Assembly (NCBI GenBank): GCA_014281115.1
Contig: JACONQ010000001.1
Span: forward strand, 4,340,001-4,404,000
Origin: Laburnicola sp. R22_1
Taxonomy: Eukaryota > Ascomycota > Dothideomycetes > Pleosporales > Didymosphaeriaceae
Direction of reading: 5' to 3'
Length of the DNA stretch: 64,000 nucleotides
A model generated the notes under the pieces. That model was not told the origin of the DNA and did not search any database. It saw only the letters and a program-made list of their open reading frames with translations. Shown here piece after piece: positions 1 through 9,914 of this stretch. Numbering within the stretch: position 1 is the stretch's first letter; every line of letters begins with the position of its first letter. The translations under genes were made by a program, and so were the position numbers.

Positions 1-856
1 CTTCTTACTATTAGAGTTTAGTAACTTATTACGCTAGGTAAAAACAAGGATATTCTTCCTTTTATAAGAAGACTCTAGTGTTTCCTCTATTATATTTGTA
101 TTTATTTTATAGGGTTAAGAAATCTTAATATCTAACTTAACTACGTATTTATTTGTAGAGTTAAGGAATCTTAATATTCAACTTAACTACTTACTAAAGA
201 CCTGTCTTAAAGGTACTATAGACTAGGTTATAGCTCTCTGCGCCTCTTAAGGCTAGGGCATAAGGTTATTTAGACGTAAATAAGTGTACTATAACTTCTT
301 TCTTATATTTATTCTTAGCATAATAGAGCGATCTTATAAGCTCTTTTGTTGTAAGAGGTTAATTAAATTTAATATAAGGGGCTTTAGACTATAAGATTAG
401 AGTTGCCTAAGTAAACTTATAAATTTAATAGGGTTTAATAGTAACTCTAGCTATAGACTTATATATATACTCCTCGCGTAGTAGGAGCATAGACTTAGAA
501 CTTTAAGGCAGTAGGCCGAGTAACTATAGAAGGGCGCTTAGTCCCTTATAATAGTTATATTATACTTATATTTATAGTACTAGTTACTTAAATTCAAACT
601 ATATTATATATATCTTATTAATTATAGTAATTTATAATGCTTTCTAGTACTAACTTTAATAGTAATAATGACTTTATATTATTTTAAAATACTAATAGTA
701 TAATTTACTATAATAAAAGGTATACCTTTATAGTTTTAAATATAATAGTATTTATATATAGTGTAAAGTTTAAAAGTAAAAGTAATAGTTTTTAAAATTC
801 TACTTTCTATATATAGAGCCTAAATAACTATTTATAGTAATAATATAATATAAAAA
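1..856. other. AT-rich RIP-degraded DNA, no gene
   Basis: This stretch is dominated by TA-rich words with almost no CA or TG, as expected of RIP-mutated repeats. No open frame of useful length exists on either strand. Within it, a 31-32 bp sequence beginning GTTAAGRAATCTTAATAT occurs at about 113-143 and again at about 159-190, a tandem duplication with a 46-bp period. I see no LTR or inverted-repeat end that would assign it to a particular element. Confidence 0.6.
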
Positions 857-1052
857 GGTCGGCTTGCCAAATATATTTTTTAACCTTTTTTTAGTTTAAG
901 GTTAAAGTAGATTGAGATGGAAGGTTATTATGTTTTAATTACCTTTTTATGCTCTTTTTAGTCACTAAGCAGAGGACTCTGCTTTTTTTATTATGTTATT
1001 TAAGATGAAAGCCTTTGTCGTTATACCACTAGATAGATAATTTAACAACACA
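857..1052 (+). mobile_element. family E element, internally deleted copy (196 bp)
   Basis: The segment begins with the E-family head (GGTCGGCTTGCC) and ends with the E-family tail (GGACTCTGC, then AAGCCTTTGTCG, ending ACAACAC). The roughly 0.95-kb body seen in the copies at 8562 and 12676 is missing. It is flanked by ATATAAAA (848-856 and 1053-1060), a short target duplication. Head and tail joined with the body lost suggests either an internally deleted derivative or a short natural form of the family. Confidence 0.65.
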
Positions 1053-1084
1053 TATAAAATAATATAATAATAATATTACTTAAT

Positions 1085-1180
1085 AATAGTAATATATTAT
1101 ATATAAATAATAGTAATATATTATATATAAATAATAGTAATATATTATATATAAATAATAGTAATATATTATATATAAAT
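1085..1180. repeat. 24-bp minisatellite, 4 copies
   Basis: Four consecutive, essentially perfect 24-bp units (AATAGTAATATATTATATAT plus AAAT). The array is only A and T apart from one G per unit. It lies at the edge of the GC-richer gene island, between the short E copy and the upstream region of the DUF3632-like gene. No coding role is apparent. Confidence 0.9.
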
Positions 1181-1530
1181 AATAATAATAGTATTTTACT
1201 AGTAAATACTACCTACTAAGGCATCTTTAGCGCCCTTACTATATATAGTTAAGGATGCGTGCCGCGCAGCAGATTAATGCGTGCTATGCAGTCTCGTCCG
1301 AACTCACCTCTCTTCTCCCCCAATCCAATCTAGAGCCAAGATTTATGGCGGCTCGCTAACGTTTTACTAGTGTTTGATCATGAAGCTTAGCTACCCCGTT
1401 TTCCTCCATACGGAACTCCACGGAGGTGTGGAGTTTTGATGGAGGGAGCTGGCTCCCTCCAGGCCGAACCCTGTTGATCGGAGCAATACTTTACTTCGTG
1501 AATGTTCGAATACTTTCGCAAAACCAAACA
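1181..1530 (+). promoter_or_regulatory. upstream and leader region of the DUF3632-like gene
   Basis: Base composition changes sharply here from AT-rich to balanced. A pyrimidine-rich tract at 1305-1321 is followed by two CCAAT pentamers (1320-1324, 1325-1329), an arrangement common in fungal promoters. Nearer the start codon are two inverted repeats: AACTCCAC/GTGGAGTT (1414-1435) and the perfect palindrome at 1441-1460 (GGAGGGAGCTGGCTCCCTCC). If transcribed, these could fold in the 5' leader. The transcription start is inferred, not seen. Confidence 0.35.
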
Positions 1531-2568
1531 ATGATGGCTCCCGAACACCCAGCGTCGCCCACACTCGATCCTCAACTTTATGAAGATGGGGATGATGAAG
1601 ACGATATCCGCTGGAAAGCTCCTCTTGAGGCACTAATGAACGGTACCCAAACACCACTCCAAGCAGCCCAAGATATCGACAACATGCTCCGCGCCGAAAC
1701 CTCTGAACGCTTTCAAAAGCTGATCGACTTCGCTAAATCTCATACCTTGACCATCGATGAAGAAGAGTCAAATGACTGGGGAGGTCTCCCGGCACCAAAT
1801 GCTGGTGCATTTGCAGAAGACATTATCAGATCTTACTGTAGGGTGTGCACGGCGTTTTCTCCATACAGCGAAGGCCAGAATCGATTAATAGAGCTTTTAG
1901 AGGAGCTAAGGGACCTACCACGATGGATGGCACCAGAATCTCGGCCAGATGAAAATGGAAATTTCCACAAATCTGAGTTTTGGCTCTTTGGCTACAGCTG
2001 GCTCGGGTTAGAGGATCAATTTCGACGACAGCATATCAGTAAGTCATTTTCTCCTTTATGATCTCTTGGATGTCTCATCAGGAAGCCTTGTCAGTATTGC
2101 ATGCACTAAATCAAACCAACAGTGATCAAGCCGCAATATTACCGCGACACTGCCGCTCACAACCGCTGGCGAAACTTCCAACACGCAATGGCCCGCATCA
2201 CGGCAAGCAAGCTCATATACTGTGCCCCTTTCAACGCACTGCAAGACATCGTACCACAAAGTGACAAGCGCATCCTTGAATACGATATTATAGCCGCCGC
2301 ACAGTGGGTCTCATGGCCTACTGAGTGCCGTTATGTCTATAAAGAGTGCTTGAAAAGACAGACTACAAACCATCATTGGGAGCCGTGGAGCAAAGAGGGA
2401 TGGAGTCAGTGGAAAAGGGGATTTGAACTCGTTGTGGAAAATGAGCAATATGATAGCCATACGAAGAGTGTAGCGAGGCAGGCACTTCAGCAGATGAATG
2501 ATATAGAGGAAGAAATTGCAGAAGATGCCGCTAGCGAAGAGGGTTCTAGTGACAGCGGTAGTAACTAG
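1531..2568 (+). CDS. DUF3632-like protein of unknown function (two exons, intact)
   Basis: Exons 1531-2038 and 2123-2568 join to a 317-codon frame with no internal stop. I chose ATG 1531 because the frame upstream reaches only a GTG at 1426 and contains no earlier ATG. The layout matches my recollection of fungal DUF3632 proteins: a short helical segment pairing 'AAQDIDNMLR' with 'FQKLIDFAKS', a middle segment 'QNRLIELLEELRDLP', and a second half starting at the WRNF motif (about residues 185-188), then 'HWEPWSKEGWSQWKRGFE' and a helix ending in an acidic tail. Residues 17-25 are also acidic. No signal peptide or membrane segment is evident. It is the only apparently functional gene here and is scarcely affected by RIP. 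Its job is unknown. The family name is from memory; intactness is more secure than the name. Confidence 0.7.
2039..2122 (+). other. spliceosomal intron (84 bp) in the DUF3632-like gene
   Basis: The donor is GTAAGT at 2039-2044, the acceptor is ACAG ending at 2122, and a plausible branch site (ACTAAAT) lies at about 2105-2111. Removing it joins a split codon (A + TG, Met) and restores one frame across exons that are otherwise offset. The exon 1 frame hits a stop (TGA) soon after the donor, which supports splicing. Eighty-four bases is a normal length for a filamentous-fungal intron. Other AG acceptors exist near 2080-2100 but fit the frame less well. Confidence 0.75.
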
Positions 2569-2579
2569 ACAAATACATA

Positions 2580-2645
2580 ACGTACTCCACAACCGAGCGA
2601 CTCACCCAACCGAGCGACTCACTTTTGCCAAGACCCCACCAAAAC
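2580..2645 (+). repeat. left terminal inverted repeat of the pogo-type element
   Basis: It starts ACGTACTCCACAACCGAGCG and matches the reverse complement of 4387-4452 with only transition differences. It contains two copies of a 15-bp motif (AACCGAGCGACTCAC) at a 17-bp period, which are probable transposase-binding sites. Confidence 0.9.
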
Positions 2646-2670
2646 GTGCTACCATCAATAGTACAACGCG

Positions 2671-4323
2671 ATGCCTCAACAACACAACAAACTACTAGCG
2701 TCAAACGAAGCTCGTATACAGCTTGCGATCCAGGCTATCGAACGAGACGCGTCACTTTCGCAAAGACGCGCTACCGCCATCTATAACATCCCTTAAAAGA
2801 CCCTCAGCCAACGACGCGCTGGAATCGCCTTCTAACGCAACTGCCCACCCAACACAATAAAGCTCACTATAAGAGAGGAGAAGGCGATTATACAGCATAT
2901 ACTCGACCTAGACTTGCGAGGATTCCCGCCACAGCTTGCTACCGTGGAGGATATAGCCAATTCTTTGCTAGCTGAGCGGCATCGCGACCCTATAGGCCAT
3001 AACTAGGCTCCAAACTTTGTTAAGCGCCAGCCAGAGCTTAAAGTCAAGTTTAATCGAAAGTACGACTATAAGAGAGCCCTCTAGGAGGATCCTAAGGTGA
3101 TACGAGGCTGGTTCCGGCTTGTAGAGAACATAAAGGCTAAGTATAGTATCCTAGATAAGGACACCTACAATTTCAACAAGTCTGGCTTTATAATAGGCAT
3201 AATATCGACTGGAGCAGTAGTTACAGGCTCTGAGCGTCGAGGACGGCCAAAGCAGGTGCAGCAGGGCAATAGGGAGTGGACAACAGTCATCCAAGGCATC
3301 AACGCAATAGGGTGGTGGATCCCACCCTTTATTATCTTTGGGGGCAAGCACTACCTCTCCGCCTGGTATAAGGAGAAGGATCTACCTTATAATTAGGTTA
3401 TTGCAGTCTCTAAGAACGGCTAGACAACAAATAAGCTTGGTCTGCAATGGCTAAAGCACTTTAATAAGCATACAAAGAGGCGTACTATTAGTAGAGCACG
3501 TTTGCTCATTATTAATAGCTACAAAAGTCACAACTCGCTCGAATTCCAGGATTACTGCAAAAAGAGTAATATTATTACTCTTTGTATGCCTCCACATTTG
3601 TCGCACCTCTTACAGCTACTTGACGTGGGTTGTTTTGCGCCGTTAAAGAAGGCGTATGGGCGCCAAGCCGAGAATCTAATGCGCAACCACATCACGCACA
3701 TCACCAAAATCGAGTTCCTACCTTGCTTTATTGCTGCTTTTAAGGCTTTAATTACTGAAAGTAATATCAAAGGAGGCTTTCAAGGTGCTGGCCTAGTGCC
3801 CCACAACCTAGAGGCTGTACTATCGCAGCTTGACATCCGCCTACGTACGCCTCCAGAATGTACTATTCGCAATAGTACATGGGAGTCGCAAACTCCGCAA
3901 AATAGTACAGAACTTAGGTCACAATCAATACTAGTTAAGCAGAGGATTTAAAGGCATATGGATAGTTCCCTAACTTATATAGTTAAGGCGGTGGAAAAGC
4001 TTGTTAAAGGCGCCAAGCTAATAGGGCATTCTTTGGTGTTGATGACCAAACGCAACGCCGAACTTCAAGCTGCTAATAAGGCCGCCACGCGATGTAAATC
4101 GCACAAAAGAAAGCGATTGCAGTAAGAAGGAGCTCTTACAGCTAAAGAGGGCCAGCGGCTGGCTACTCTAAAGGACTTTGCGGCGCGCAGTGATGGCAAG
4201 AAGGCAAAGAAGAGGGCGCGCGTTAATAGAGGCGAGCCAACTCAACGGCGCTATGGACGCTGCGGCAAGCCTAGGCACAATAGAACAACGTGTAAATAAC
4301 CTGCAGAAGTAGATTCTGAATAG
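2671..4323 (+). pseudogene. Fot1/pogo-family DDE transposase, RIP-inactivated
   Basis: A single frame runs from ATG 2671 to about TAG 4321 (roughly 550 codons) with no frameshift but at least nine in-frame stops (2794, 2833, 3004, 3082, 3394, 3421, 3949, 4123, 4297), each explainable by one C-to-T or G-to-A change. The N-terminus resembles a helix-turn-helix/CENP-B-like DNA-binding region ('ERDASLSQRRATAIYNIP', 'ANSLLAERH'). The DDE core follows: 'YNFNKSGF' where the family has an Asp, 'LLIINSYKSHNS' again with Asn for Asp, then 'LSHLLQLLDVGCFAPLKKAY' with its Asp retained. Two of three catalytic Asps are therefore lost. The C-terminus has a zinc-knuckle-like 'CGKPRHNRTTC'. It once encoded the enzyme that moved the surrounding element. 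Confidence 0.92.
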
Positions 4324-4386
4324 ATTGGCCTATTTAGACTATTAATAATAGTTCGTATTAACTCTGTACTGTCGTGAATAGTACAT

Positions 4387-4452
4387 GTTTTAGTGGGGTC
4401 TTGGCAAAAGTAAGTCGCTCGGTTGGGTGAGTCGCTCGGTTATGGAGTACGT
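4387..4452 (-). repeat. right terminal inverted repeat of the pogo-type element
   Basis: This is the reverse complement of the left repeat, ending GGTTATGGAGTACGT just before the TA target duplication. The doubled 17-bp-period motif is present here too, with one transition in the inner copy. Confidence 0.9.
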
Positions 4453-4454
4453 TA

Positions 4455-4678
4455 TGCTTTGCAAGTAGTTTAAGCCTTCACATCAATTAGCCTAGATTCA
4501 ACACCCGCTAATTCTTTATTACTAACGTCCCCTACTGCAAAACAAGACACGCGCCAAGCTAGGACACGTAAGTAGTACCTTAACTTTTAGTAACTTAATC
4601 TCTCTCTATATAGTAATATCTACTATATCTTTATATATACTTTATACTATAGTTATTTATAAACATTTAAAACTTTTT
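4455..4678. other. 3' flank of the gene island, then transition to AT-rich DNA
   Basis: About 110 bp (4455-4565) still has ordinary base composition and is probably the original downstream sequence of the DUF3632-like gene, pushed away by the pogo insertion. From about 4570 onward composition falls to TA-rich RIP-type sequence. No gene is seen. Confidence 0.4.
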
Positions 4679-5740
4679 ATACTTAAAAATTAGTCGACTT
4701 GCCAAGCGCCTTTTTTGACATTTTTTTTGTAGTTTAAGGTTAACATAGATTAAGATAGAAGATTATATATACTATATATAACACCTAATTCTAATTAAAG
4801 ACTAACCTTAATTACGCTAACGCAATAATAGTTTAAACTTTAAACTTACTTACACCTCCTAATATCTATAAGCTTCTAGCCCTAACGCAAGGTTTACTTA
4901 TACTATATATAGCCTACCTAGCTTATTACTACTACTATTATTAGTTATTCTTACTCGCGCCACTACGCGGCGTACTCGCTTAGATAAGCTAACTTAATAG
5001 TAATAATAATAGCTAGGAAAATCTTATAGATCTATGCAATACTCTCGCCACCTTATAGCTTATTAATAAAGACCTTATTGTCTACTTTTTGCCTCTTCTA
5101 CTAGATTCTATTACTAATAAGAAGTAATTGCGTTTACTAGTATAGAAATATAATTATTCTATTCTTAGTAAACTAGACTAGCTACTAACCTAACTAGTAG
5201 ACAAAGATAGTCTTATAAATAGTTAAGTATACCTATCCCTTACGCTAGACAAGCTTATAGACAAAATAAAAATCTAGTATAGTTATTATTTAAGTAATAG
5301 TTATGTAAAACTCTAGCGTGTACTTTTTAGTATTAGTAAGTACTTTAGTATTAGCAAGGCCGCTATTAATATCTAGATAAATAGTAGAGTGGAAAGCTGC
5401 GACAATAATAGAAGATTTATTAAGAATAACCTTAATATAGTAATAAAGTAATAGTGTATCTAATACATATTACTCTTATCCTACTACTATAAGTATAGTA
5501 GTATTAGAAAGAAAAGCATTACAGACCTTTTAGTATATAGTATAACGCTATAAGAGAAAGCTATAGGTGTGCTAAAAACGCATTAAAAAAGGTAAAGCAG
5601 CTTAGAAATAGGTTACGCTAAAGACTATTTATTATAACTATTTATTAACACGTGCAAATTAGCCTCTTATACTAAAAGTAGTTAAGAATATAATATATAG
5701 TTGCCTATATATATAAAATATAAAATTTATAACTAAATAT

Positions 5741-5860
5741 GTGTCGTTGTTTTATCTATCTAGGGGTAGGACGACAAAGGCCTTTATCTTAAATAACATG
5801 ACAAAAAAGCAGAGCCCCCTGCGTAGTAATTAAAGAAGGCGTAAAAAGGTAATAAAAAAA
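5741..5860 (-). mobile_element. family E, short tail-only copy (120 bp)
   Basis: Only the E tail is present, reading out on the minus strand from an A/T-rich junction (AATAAAAAAA on the plus strand) to the usual terminus (GTGTCGTTG on the plus strand). It has a perfect 13-bp target duplication, TATAACTAAATAT (5728-5740 and 5861-5873). A tail-only copy with its own duplication is what a 5'-truncated non-LTR retrotransposition would leave. Confidence 0.75.
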
Positions 5861-6820
5861 TATAACTAAATATAGATTATGTATTTATCTATCTACTATA
5901 TAATATATTTAATTATCGCATAAGACCTTAAAGTTGCTATATTTATCTCTTACCCTAAAGACGCTATCGCTACTAAATATATAGTATTGCGCCCCTATTT
6001 AGAAGATATAAATAATAACGTAGCTAGGTATAACACAGCTAGGTATAATAGCTAGATGCTGCTAAATATTAAAAACTATATAGTATTTGCTAGAAACCTA
6101 TATAGTAAGTAAATAGCTACTATAGAGTTAGATTGCTATATTAAGGAGAATATATATTTTCTTAAGTAGAAGTTTAGGATTAAAGGTAGAATAACCTTTA
6201 TAATATAGATTGCCCTATACTAGTTTAGGTGCAAAGTGCTTATAACTATTAAGAATAAGGACTAAAAAAATATAAATATTTTTATAAAGTAAAAGTCTAG
6301 GCTAGCAGCTATATACTACTATATAGCTTATAGAAGTAATTACTACTAAGAGCTATAAGTAATATTAAATCTCTAATTAATAGCTTATTACTTTTATAAT
6401 AATAGTAATAGCTATACTAACTAGGTGCTAAAGGTATAGAGGATGTATAGGTATACGCTTATACTATAGAATTTTTATAGAAGATAAGTAGAGTAATAGC
6501 TAAGTATCTAGAGATTAATAGGTTATTAGTAGAGAATAGTAGAGTACTATTTAGTATTAGAAGTAAGCGTACATACAATTAATTATATATAATAGTAGTA
6601 AAGTAAAGAAGGATTTCTAAGTAGTTAATTATCTAGTAATGCGGCAAAAAGTTATAAGGTAGTATTAATTATCTAGTAACGCAACAGATAGGTAAGCAAG
6701 TTAAGGTGTTATTATTATAGGGTTAGTTGTCTTAGAAGCTAGAGAGAGACGTTAGAAAAACTTTAACGCGCTCTAGTTCTAGGGCTTAGCGCTTGCACAT
6801 AATATTATATAATATTATAT

Positions 6821-8044
6821 TTCTCCCCTAGAATTAATCCGTAATATTACGTAATCCCGGGCTGGCTGTTTAACCAACCACTATATTACGTAATTAATAA
6901 TTTCTTTAACAATATTTTTTGCTGTAATAATAATATTAACCATTATAATAGCAACTAACCTAACTATTTTATTAACTCTCTCCTATAGTAAATCTCTCCT
7001 CGCAACCAGCAAATCGTATTCCACCCCCCTAGGATCTCGCCGCCGCCCATCTCCCCTATGCTCCCGCCGCCGCCGCTCACTCTTACTCTTATTGCTAAGT
7101 TGTAGTCCCCCGTCTTAACAGCACCCTAGATAATTGCCACCATATCTATAAGCTTCTCGCGTCATAGTTGCGCTTTCGAACTCTTACAGTCCCTAAGGAA
7201 CTACTACTTATTGTCTAGCAGCCGCCCTATGCCTTTGCTTTGTTCTGTTATTACAGTATAAACGCCTAACCTGACCCTTTATCTAGGTACTAAAGGAGGG
7301 CTTTGCACTCTAGGATCTAGAGTTGTAAAACTAGCTAATAGGGCCTAAATAGCTAAGGCTAGGTGTTATTAAAGATGTTAAGATTAAGAGGCCCTTTTAA
7401 CAACCCTACTTGCTGTATACGATTACTAAATCTCTAGGAATTATCCTTAACTTTGCCTAGCCAATTCTCTATATACTCTTAGAACTCTACCATAGCTATG
7501 CTACCCTATGTAGAAGAAGTAGTGTAGTTAGGCCGCCAGAATATTATTGCGTCGCCAGACATAATAGATAAAGAGCTAGATTTAAAAAATAGTTGTGATA
7601 GTTGTACGTTAAAGATAAAGATTTAGTATACTAGGCGTTACTAATATTACAAGAGTAGGTAGACTTTATACACTATACGTATAGTAAACTATAATTATAC
7701 TATAGCTGCTAAGTCGCGAACGCGACAACTAAACTATAGTTAAGCATCCTATTGCCTACACTACTCCCACAGTTACAACTCCGTAGTCCACTGCGGCTCT
7801 CTAACAGTCTACTAGTTAAGAGATAATATATAACTTAGTTATACTAGGTAGTAGACTATCTATTAACTACCGTTAATAATACTGCTGTAAAGAAAGTTAA
7901 TAATAAAATTATTATTATTTATATATATTGTGTTACTACCACTGTGTACTAGGTACTAGGTTTTAGTGTCTCCTATTTTACTCCTCTCTGTGTATAGTGC
8001 GAACTCGACCTTAGTTAGAATCTCTACACAATAAAGATATTTAA
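6821..8044 (+). mobile_element. 1.2-kb insertion with 13-bp duplication, possible retroposed segment
   Basis: The 13-bp TATAATATTATAT occurs at 6808-6820 and 8045-8057, and the second F copy at about 48.8 kb shows the same site uninterrupted, so 6821-8044 is a later insertion. It has no terminal inverted repeats. Its right end contains AATAAA (about 8029) and finishes ...GATATTTAA, loosely like a polyadenylated 3' end. Composition is less TA-saturated than its surroundings, with a GCC-rich stretch at 7027-7075. It holds the zinc-cluster-like remnant described separately. Retroposition of a host transcript is a possibility, not a demonstration. Confidence 0.5.
7498..7830 (+). pseudogene. possible Zn2Cys6 (fungal zinc-cluster) regulator remnant
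   Basis: From ATG 7498 a frame interrupted only by RIP-type stops reads 'SCDSCTLKIKI' followed by a Tyr-rich segment and a basic 'AAKSRTRQ'. Zn2Cys6 domains have six cysteines in a CxxCxxxKxxC... pattern. Here the first pair is present and several later cysteine positions could be the Tyr codons (TGT to TAT is a single G-to-A change). The spacing and trailing basic run recall AflR-type clusters, but this is by eye and the pattern is short. If right, it is a dead copy of a transcription factor's DNA-binding end moved here inside the 6821-8044 insertion. It could also be a chance frame. Confidence 0.3.
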
Positions 8045-8561
8045 TATAATATTATATTATATAGCCGCTAGTAACGTAATAGAAAAACGCTGTAATTAAA
8101 TATAGTAGGGCTACTTAAAAACTAAATAAGTAAAGGTAGTTTATACTCTTGCCTAGAAGGAAAGTATAGTAGTATATATCTATTACTATATTAACTTATA
8201 TTATTTACAACAATTAGAATAGTAGTTTATAACTTAGAATAGTAGAAGAAAAATAGCTTACAGCATAGCTGCGCTAAAGTTATATCTCTCCTAAAGTTTT
8301 AAGTAGTCTATTTATAAAAGTTTTGCTTATAGAAGCCTTGCGCTAAAACTGCTAAGCTTGCTTAGTAGTTTAAACGCGGTTTTTTTATTATTACCTTTTT
8401 ACGCCTTTTTTTAAATACTAAGTAGGGGGCTCTCCTTTTTTTATTATATTATATAAGATAAAAGCCTTTGTCGTCCTACCTCTAGGTAGATAAAATAACT
8501 CTACACATACTTAAAAATTCTAATTATATTATTACTATTTTATTTTAAATTATAAATATAA

Positions 8562-9718
8562 ATAGGTCGGCTTGCTAAATATCTTTTTTAACCTGGTTTT
8601 TTTAGTTTGAGGTTAAAGTAGGTTAAGATAGAAGGTTATTATGTACTATGTACGGCACCTAATTCTAATTAAAAACTAACCTTAAATATCACCTAATAAT
8701 ATAATAATAGTTTAAGCCTTAAACTTACTTATACTTTGCCTATACCCTATAAGCTTCCTACTTACGCAAGATTTACTTACGCTATATATAGCCTACCTAG
8801 ATTATCACTAGTAGTATTATTAACTATCTGCACTTACACGCCGCTTACGTGGCGTACTTGCTTAAATAAGCTAACACTACTATAATGGCTAGGAGAATCT
8901 CGCAAATCTATGCAACACTCTTACTATACTAGAGCTTATTAATAAAAACCTTATTATCCTCCTTTTGCGTCCCCTACTAAAGAATTCTATTACTAATAAG
9001 AAGTAATTACGCCTACTAAAGTAAGAATTTAACCTTATAGTTCTTTGCAAACTAGATAAGCTGCTAACCTAACTAGTACACTAGAACTGCCTTATAAATA
9101 GTTAAGTATACCTATCTCTTGCGCTAAATAAGCATCTAATAGATAAAACAAAACTCTAGCGTAGTTACCTTAAGGGCAGTGTTGTAAATCTTTAGCGTGT
9201 ACTCTTTAGCGTTAGTAAGTATATTAGCATTAGAGAATTTAGGATTAATACTTAAGTAGATGGCAGAGCGTAGAGTAATAGTGAGGGTTTTATTAAGAAC
9301 AACCTTAATATAGTAATAGAGTAATAGTGTATCTAGTATGTGTTATCCTTATACTACTTATAAGAAACAATATATACCTATTAATATATTAACTTATATT
9401 GTTTATAATAATTTAGATAGCGAGTTTGCAATAATTAGGATAGTAAAGGAAGAATAGCTTATAGCGTTACTACGCTAAAGTTTTATCTCTCCCTTAAAGT
9501 TCTAACTATGGCCTTTTTGTAAATTAACTTTGCATATAGGAGCTATGCGCGCTAGGACTACTAAGCTCGCTTAGTAGTTCGAACGCGCTTTTTTTATAAT
9601 TACCATCTTTTCTACGCTCTTTTTAATTACTAAGCAGGGGGCTCTGGCTTTTTTATTATGTTATTTAAGATAAAAGCCTTTATTATACTACCCCTAGGTA
9701 GTTAATATAATGCCACAC
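8562..9718 (+). mobile_element. family E element, full-length copy
   Basis: The head GGTCGGCTTGC starts at 8565, the tail ends ...GCCACAC at 9718, and the target duplication is ATAAATATAA (8552-8561 and 9719-9728). This uninterrupted copy defines the family length, about 1.15 kb. A plus-strand reading frame with TAG/TAA stops is shared with the copy at 4692. Near the tail a short inverted repeat (AAGCTCGCTTAGTAG region, about 9560-9590) precedes a T-rich run and the conserved TTACTAAGCAGGGGGCTCTG block. The encoded protein, if any, is not recognised. Confidence 0.75.
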
Positions 9719-9802
9719 ATAAATATAATCTTTATTATATTTAGTAGTAACCCTTTACTATAAAACTATACATAAGCTCTTAGCTTACTTATAACACGCT
9801 AA

Positions 9803-9914
9803 TTTCTTTTTATTAACACCTTAAAACGCTTTTCTATATATATAATAGTAGGAGGGATATTTACTATTATTATAATAGTTTTATTAGAAACCTCTTAGTT
9901 AGAAAAAAATATAT
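9803..9914 (+). repeat. dispersed repeat R3, copy 1
   Basis: A roughly 110-bp block running from TTTTTATTAACACCTTAAAA through a TATATA run and AATAGTAGGAGGGATAT to a TTTATTAGAAACCTCTTAGTTA end. It matches 10454-10566 directly and 60481-60605 in reverse complement. Confidence 0.65.

Larger units (their letters stand above)
2580..4452 (+). mobile_element. Fot1/pogo-type DNA transposon, complete but dead (1,873 bp)
   Basis: Sixty-six-base terminal inverted repeats (2580-2645 and 4387-4452), differing by a few C/T transitions, are flanked by TA (2578-2579 and 4453-4454), the target duplication of Tc1/mariner-superfamily elements. Each terminal repeat contains AACCGAGCGACTCAC twice, spaced 17 bp. 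The interior carries one transposase pseudogene. The element landed 11 bp after the stop of the DUF3632-like gene, so it probably displaced that gene's original 3' untranslated region. RIP is lighter here than further right. Confidence 0.93.
5505..8161 (+). mobile_element. family F repeat, copy 1, inserted in family E
   Basis: It is flanked by AAGTATAGTAGTAT on both sides (5491-5504 and 8162-8175), a 14-bp target duplication whose uninterrupted form is visible in the intact E copies. The sequence is matched, inverted, by 48690-50016; for example GACCTTTTAGTATATAGTATAAC near 5540 and the CGCGCTCTAGTTCTAG segment near 6765. It contains two later insertions: a short E copy (5741-5860) and a 1.2-kb segment (6821-8044). 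After removing them the original is about 1.3 kb. Coding-like stretches occur on the plus strand around 5990-6360 but no known domain was recognised. Confidence 0.6.
4692..8506 (+). mobile_element. family E element, full length but split by family F
   Basis: The head (AGTCGACTTGCC) starts at 4692 and the tail (GGGGGCTCTCC then CTCTACAC) ends at 8506. The whole is bracketed by a perfect 13-bp target duplication, ATACTTAAAAATT (4679-4691 and 8507-8519), so the two halves (4692-5490 and about 8176-8506) belong to one insertion of roughly 1.13 kb, interrupted by the F element. The body aligns by eye with the copies at 8562 and 12676 (reverse). A plus-direction reading frame is shared with those copies; fragments such as 'LINSQVYLSL', 'LQRVLFS' and 'FIKNNLNIVI' (reading TAG as RIP-mutated Gln) recur. 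I do not recognise this protein. Variable-length duplications and absence of inverted repeats point to target-primed integration. Confidence 0.7.

Noticed and set aside
1085..1180. CRISPR-like array
   Set aside because: Units are contiguous with no spacers and nearly pure A/T; the organism is evidently eukaryotic. The same holds for the arrays at 56620 and 57814.
1387..1657. Minus-strand open frames opposite the DUF3632-like gene leader
   Set aside because: They overlap the upstream region and first exon of a coherent plus-strand gene, have no protein-like features and lack a separate promoter context.
3151..3770. Minus-strand frames inside the pogo element
   Set aside because: Antisense shadows of the transposase, whose DDE motifs are on the plus strand.
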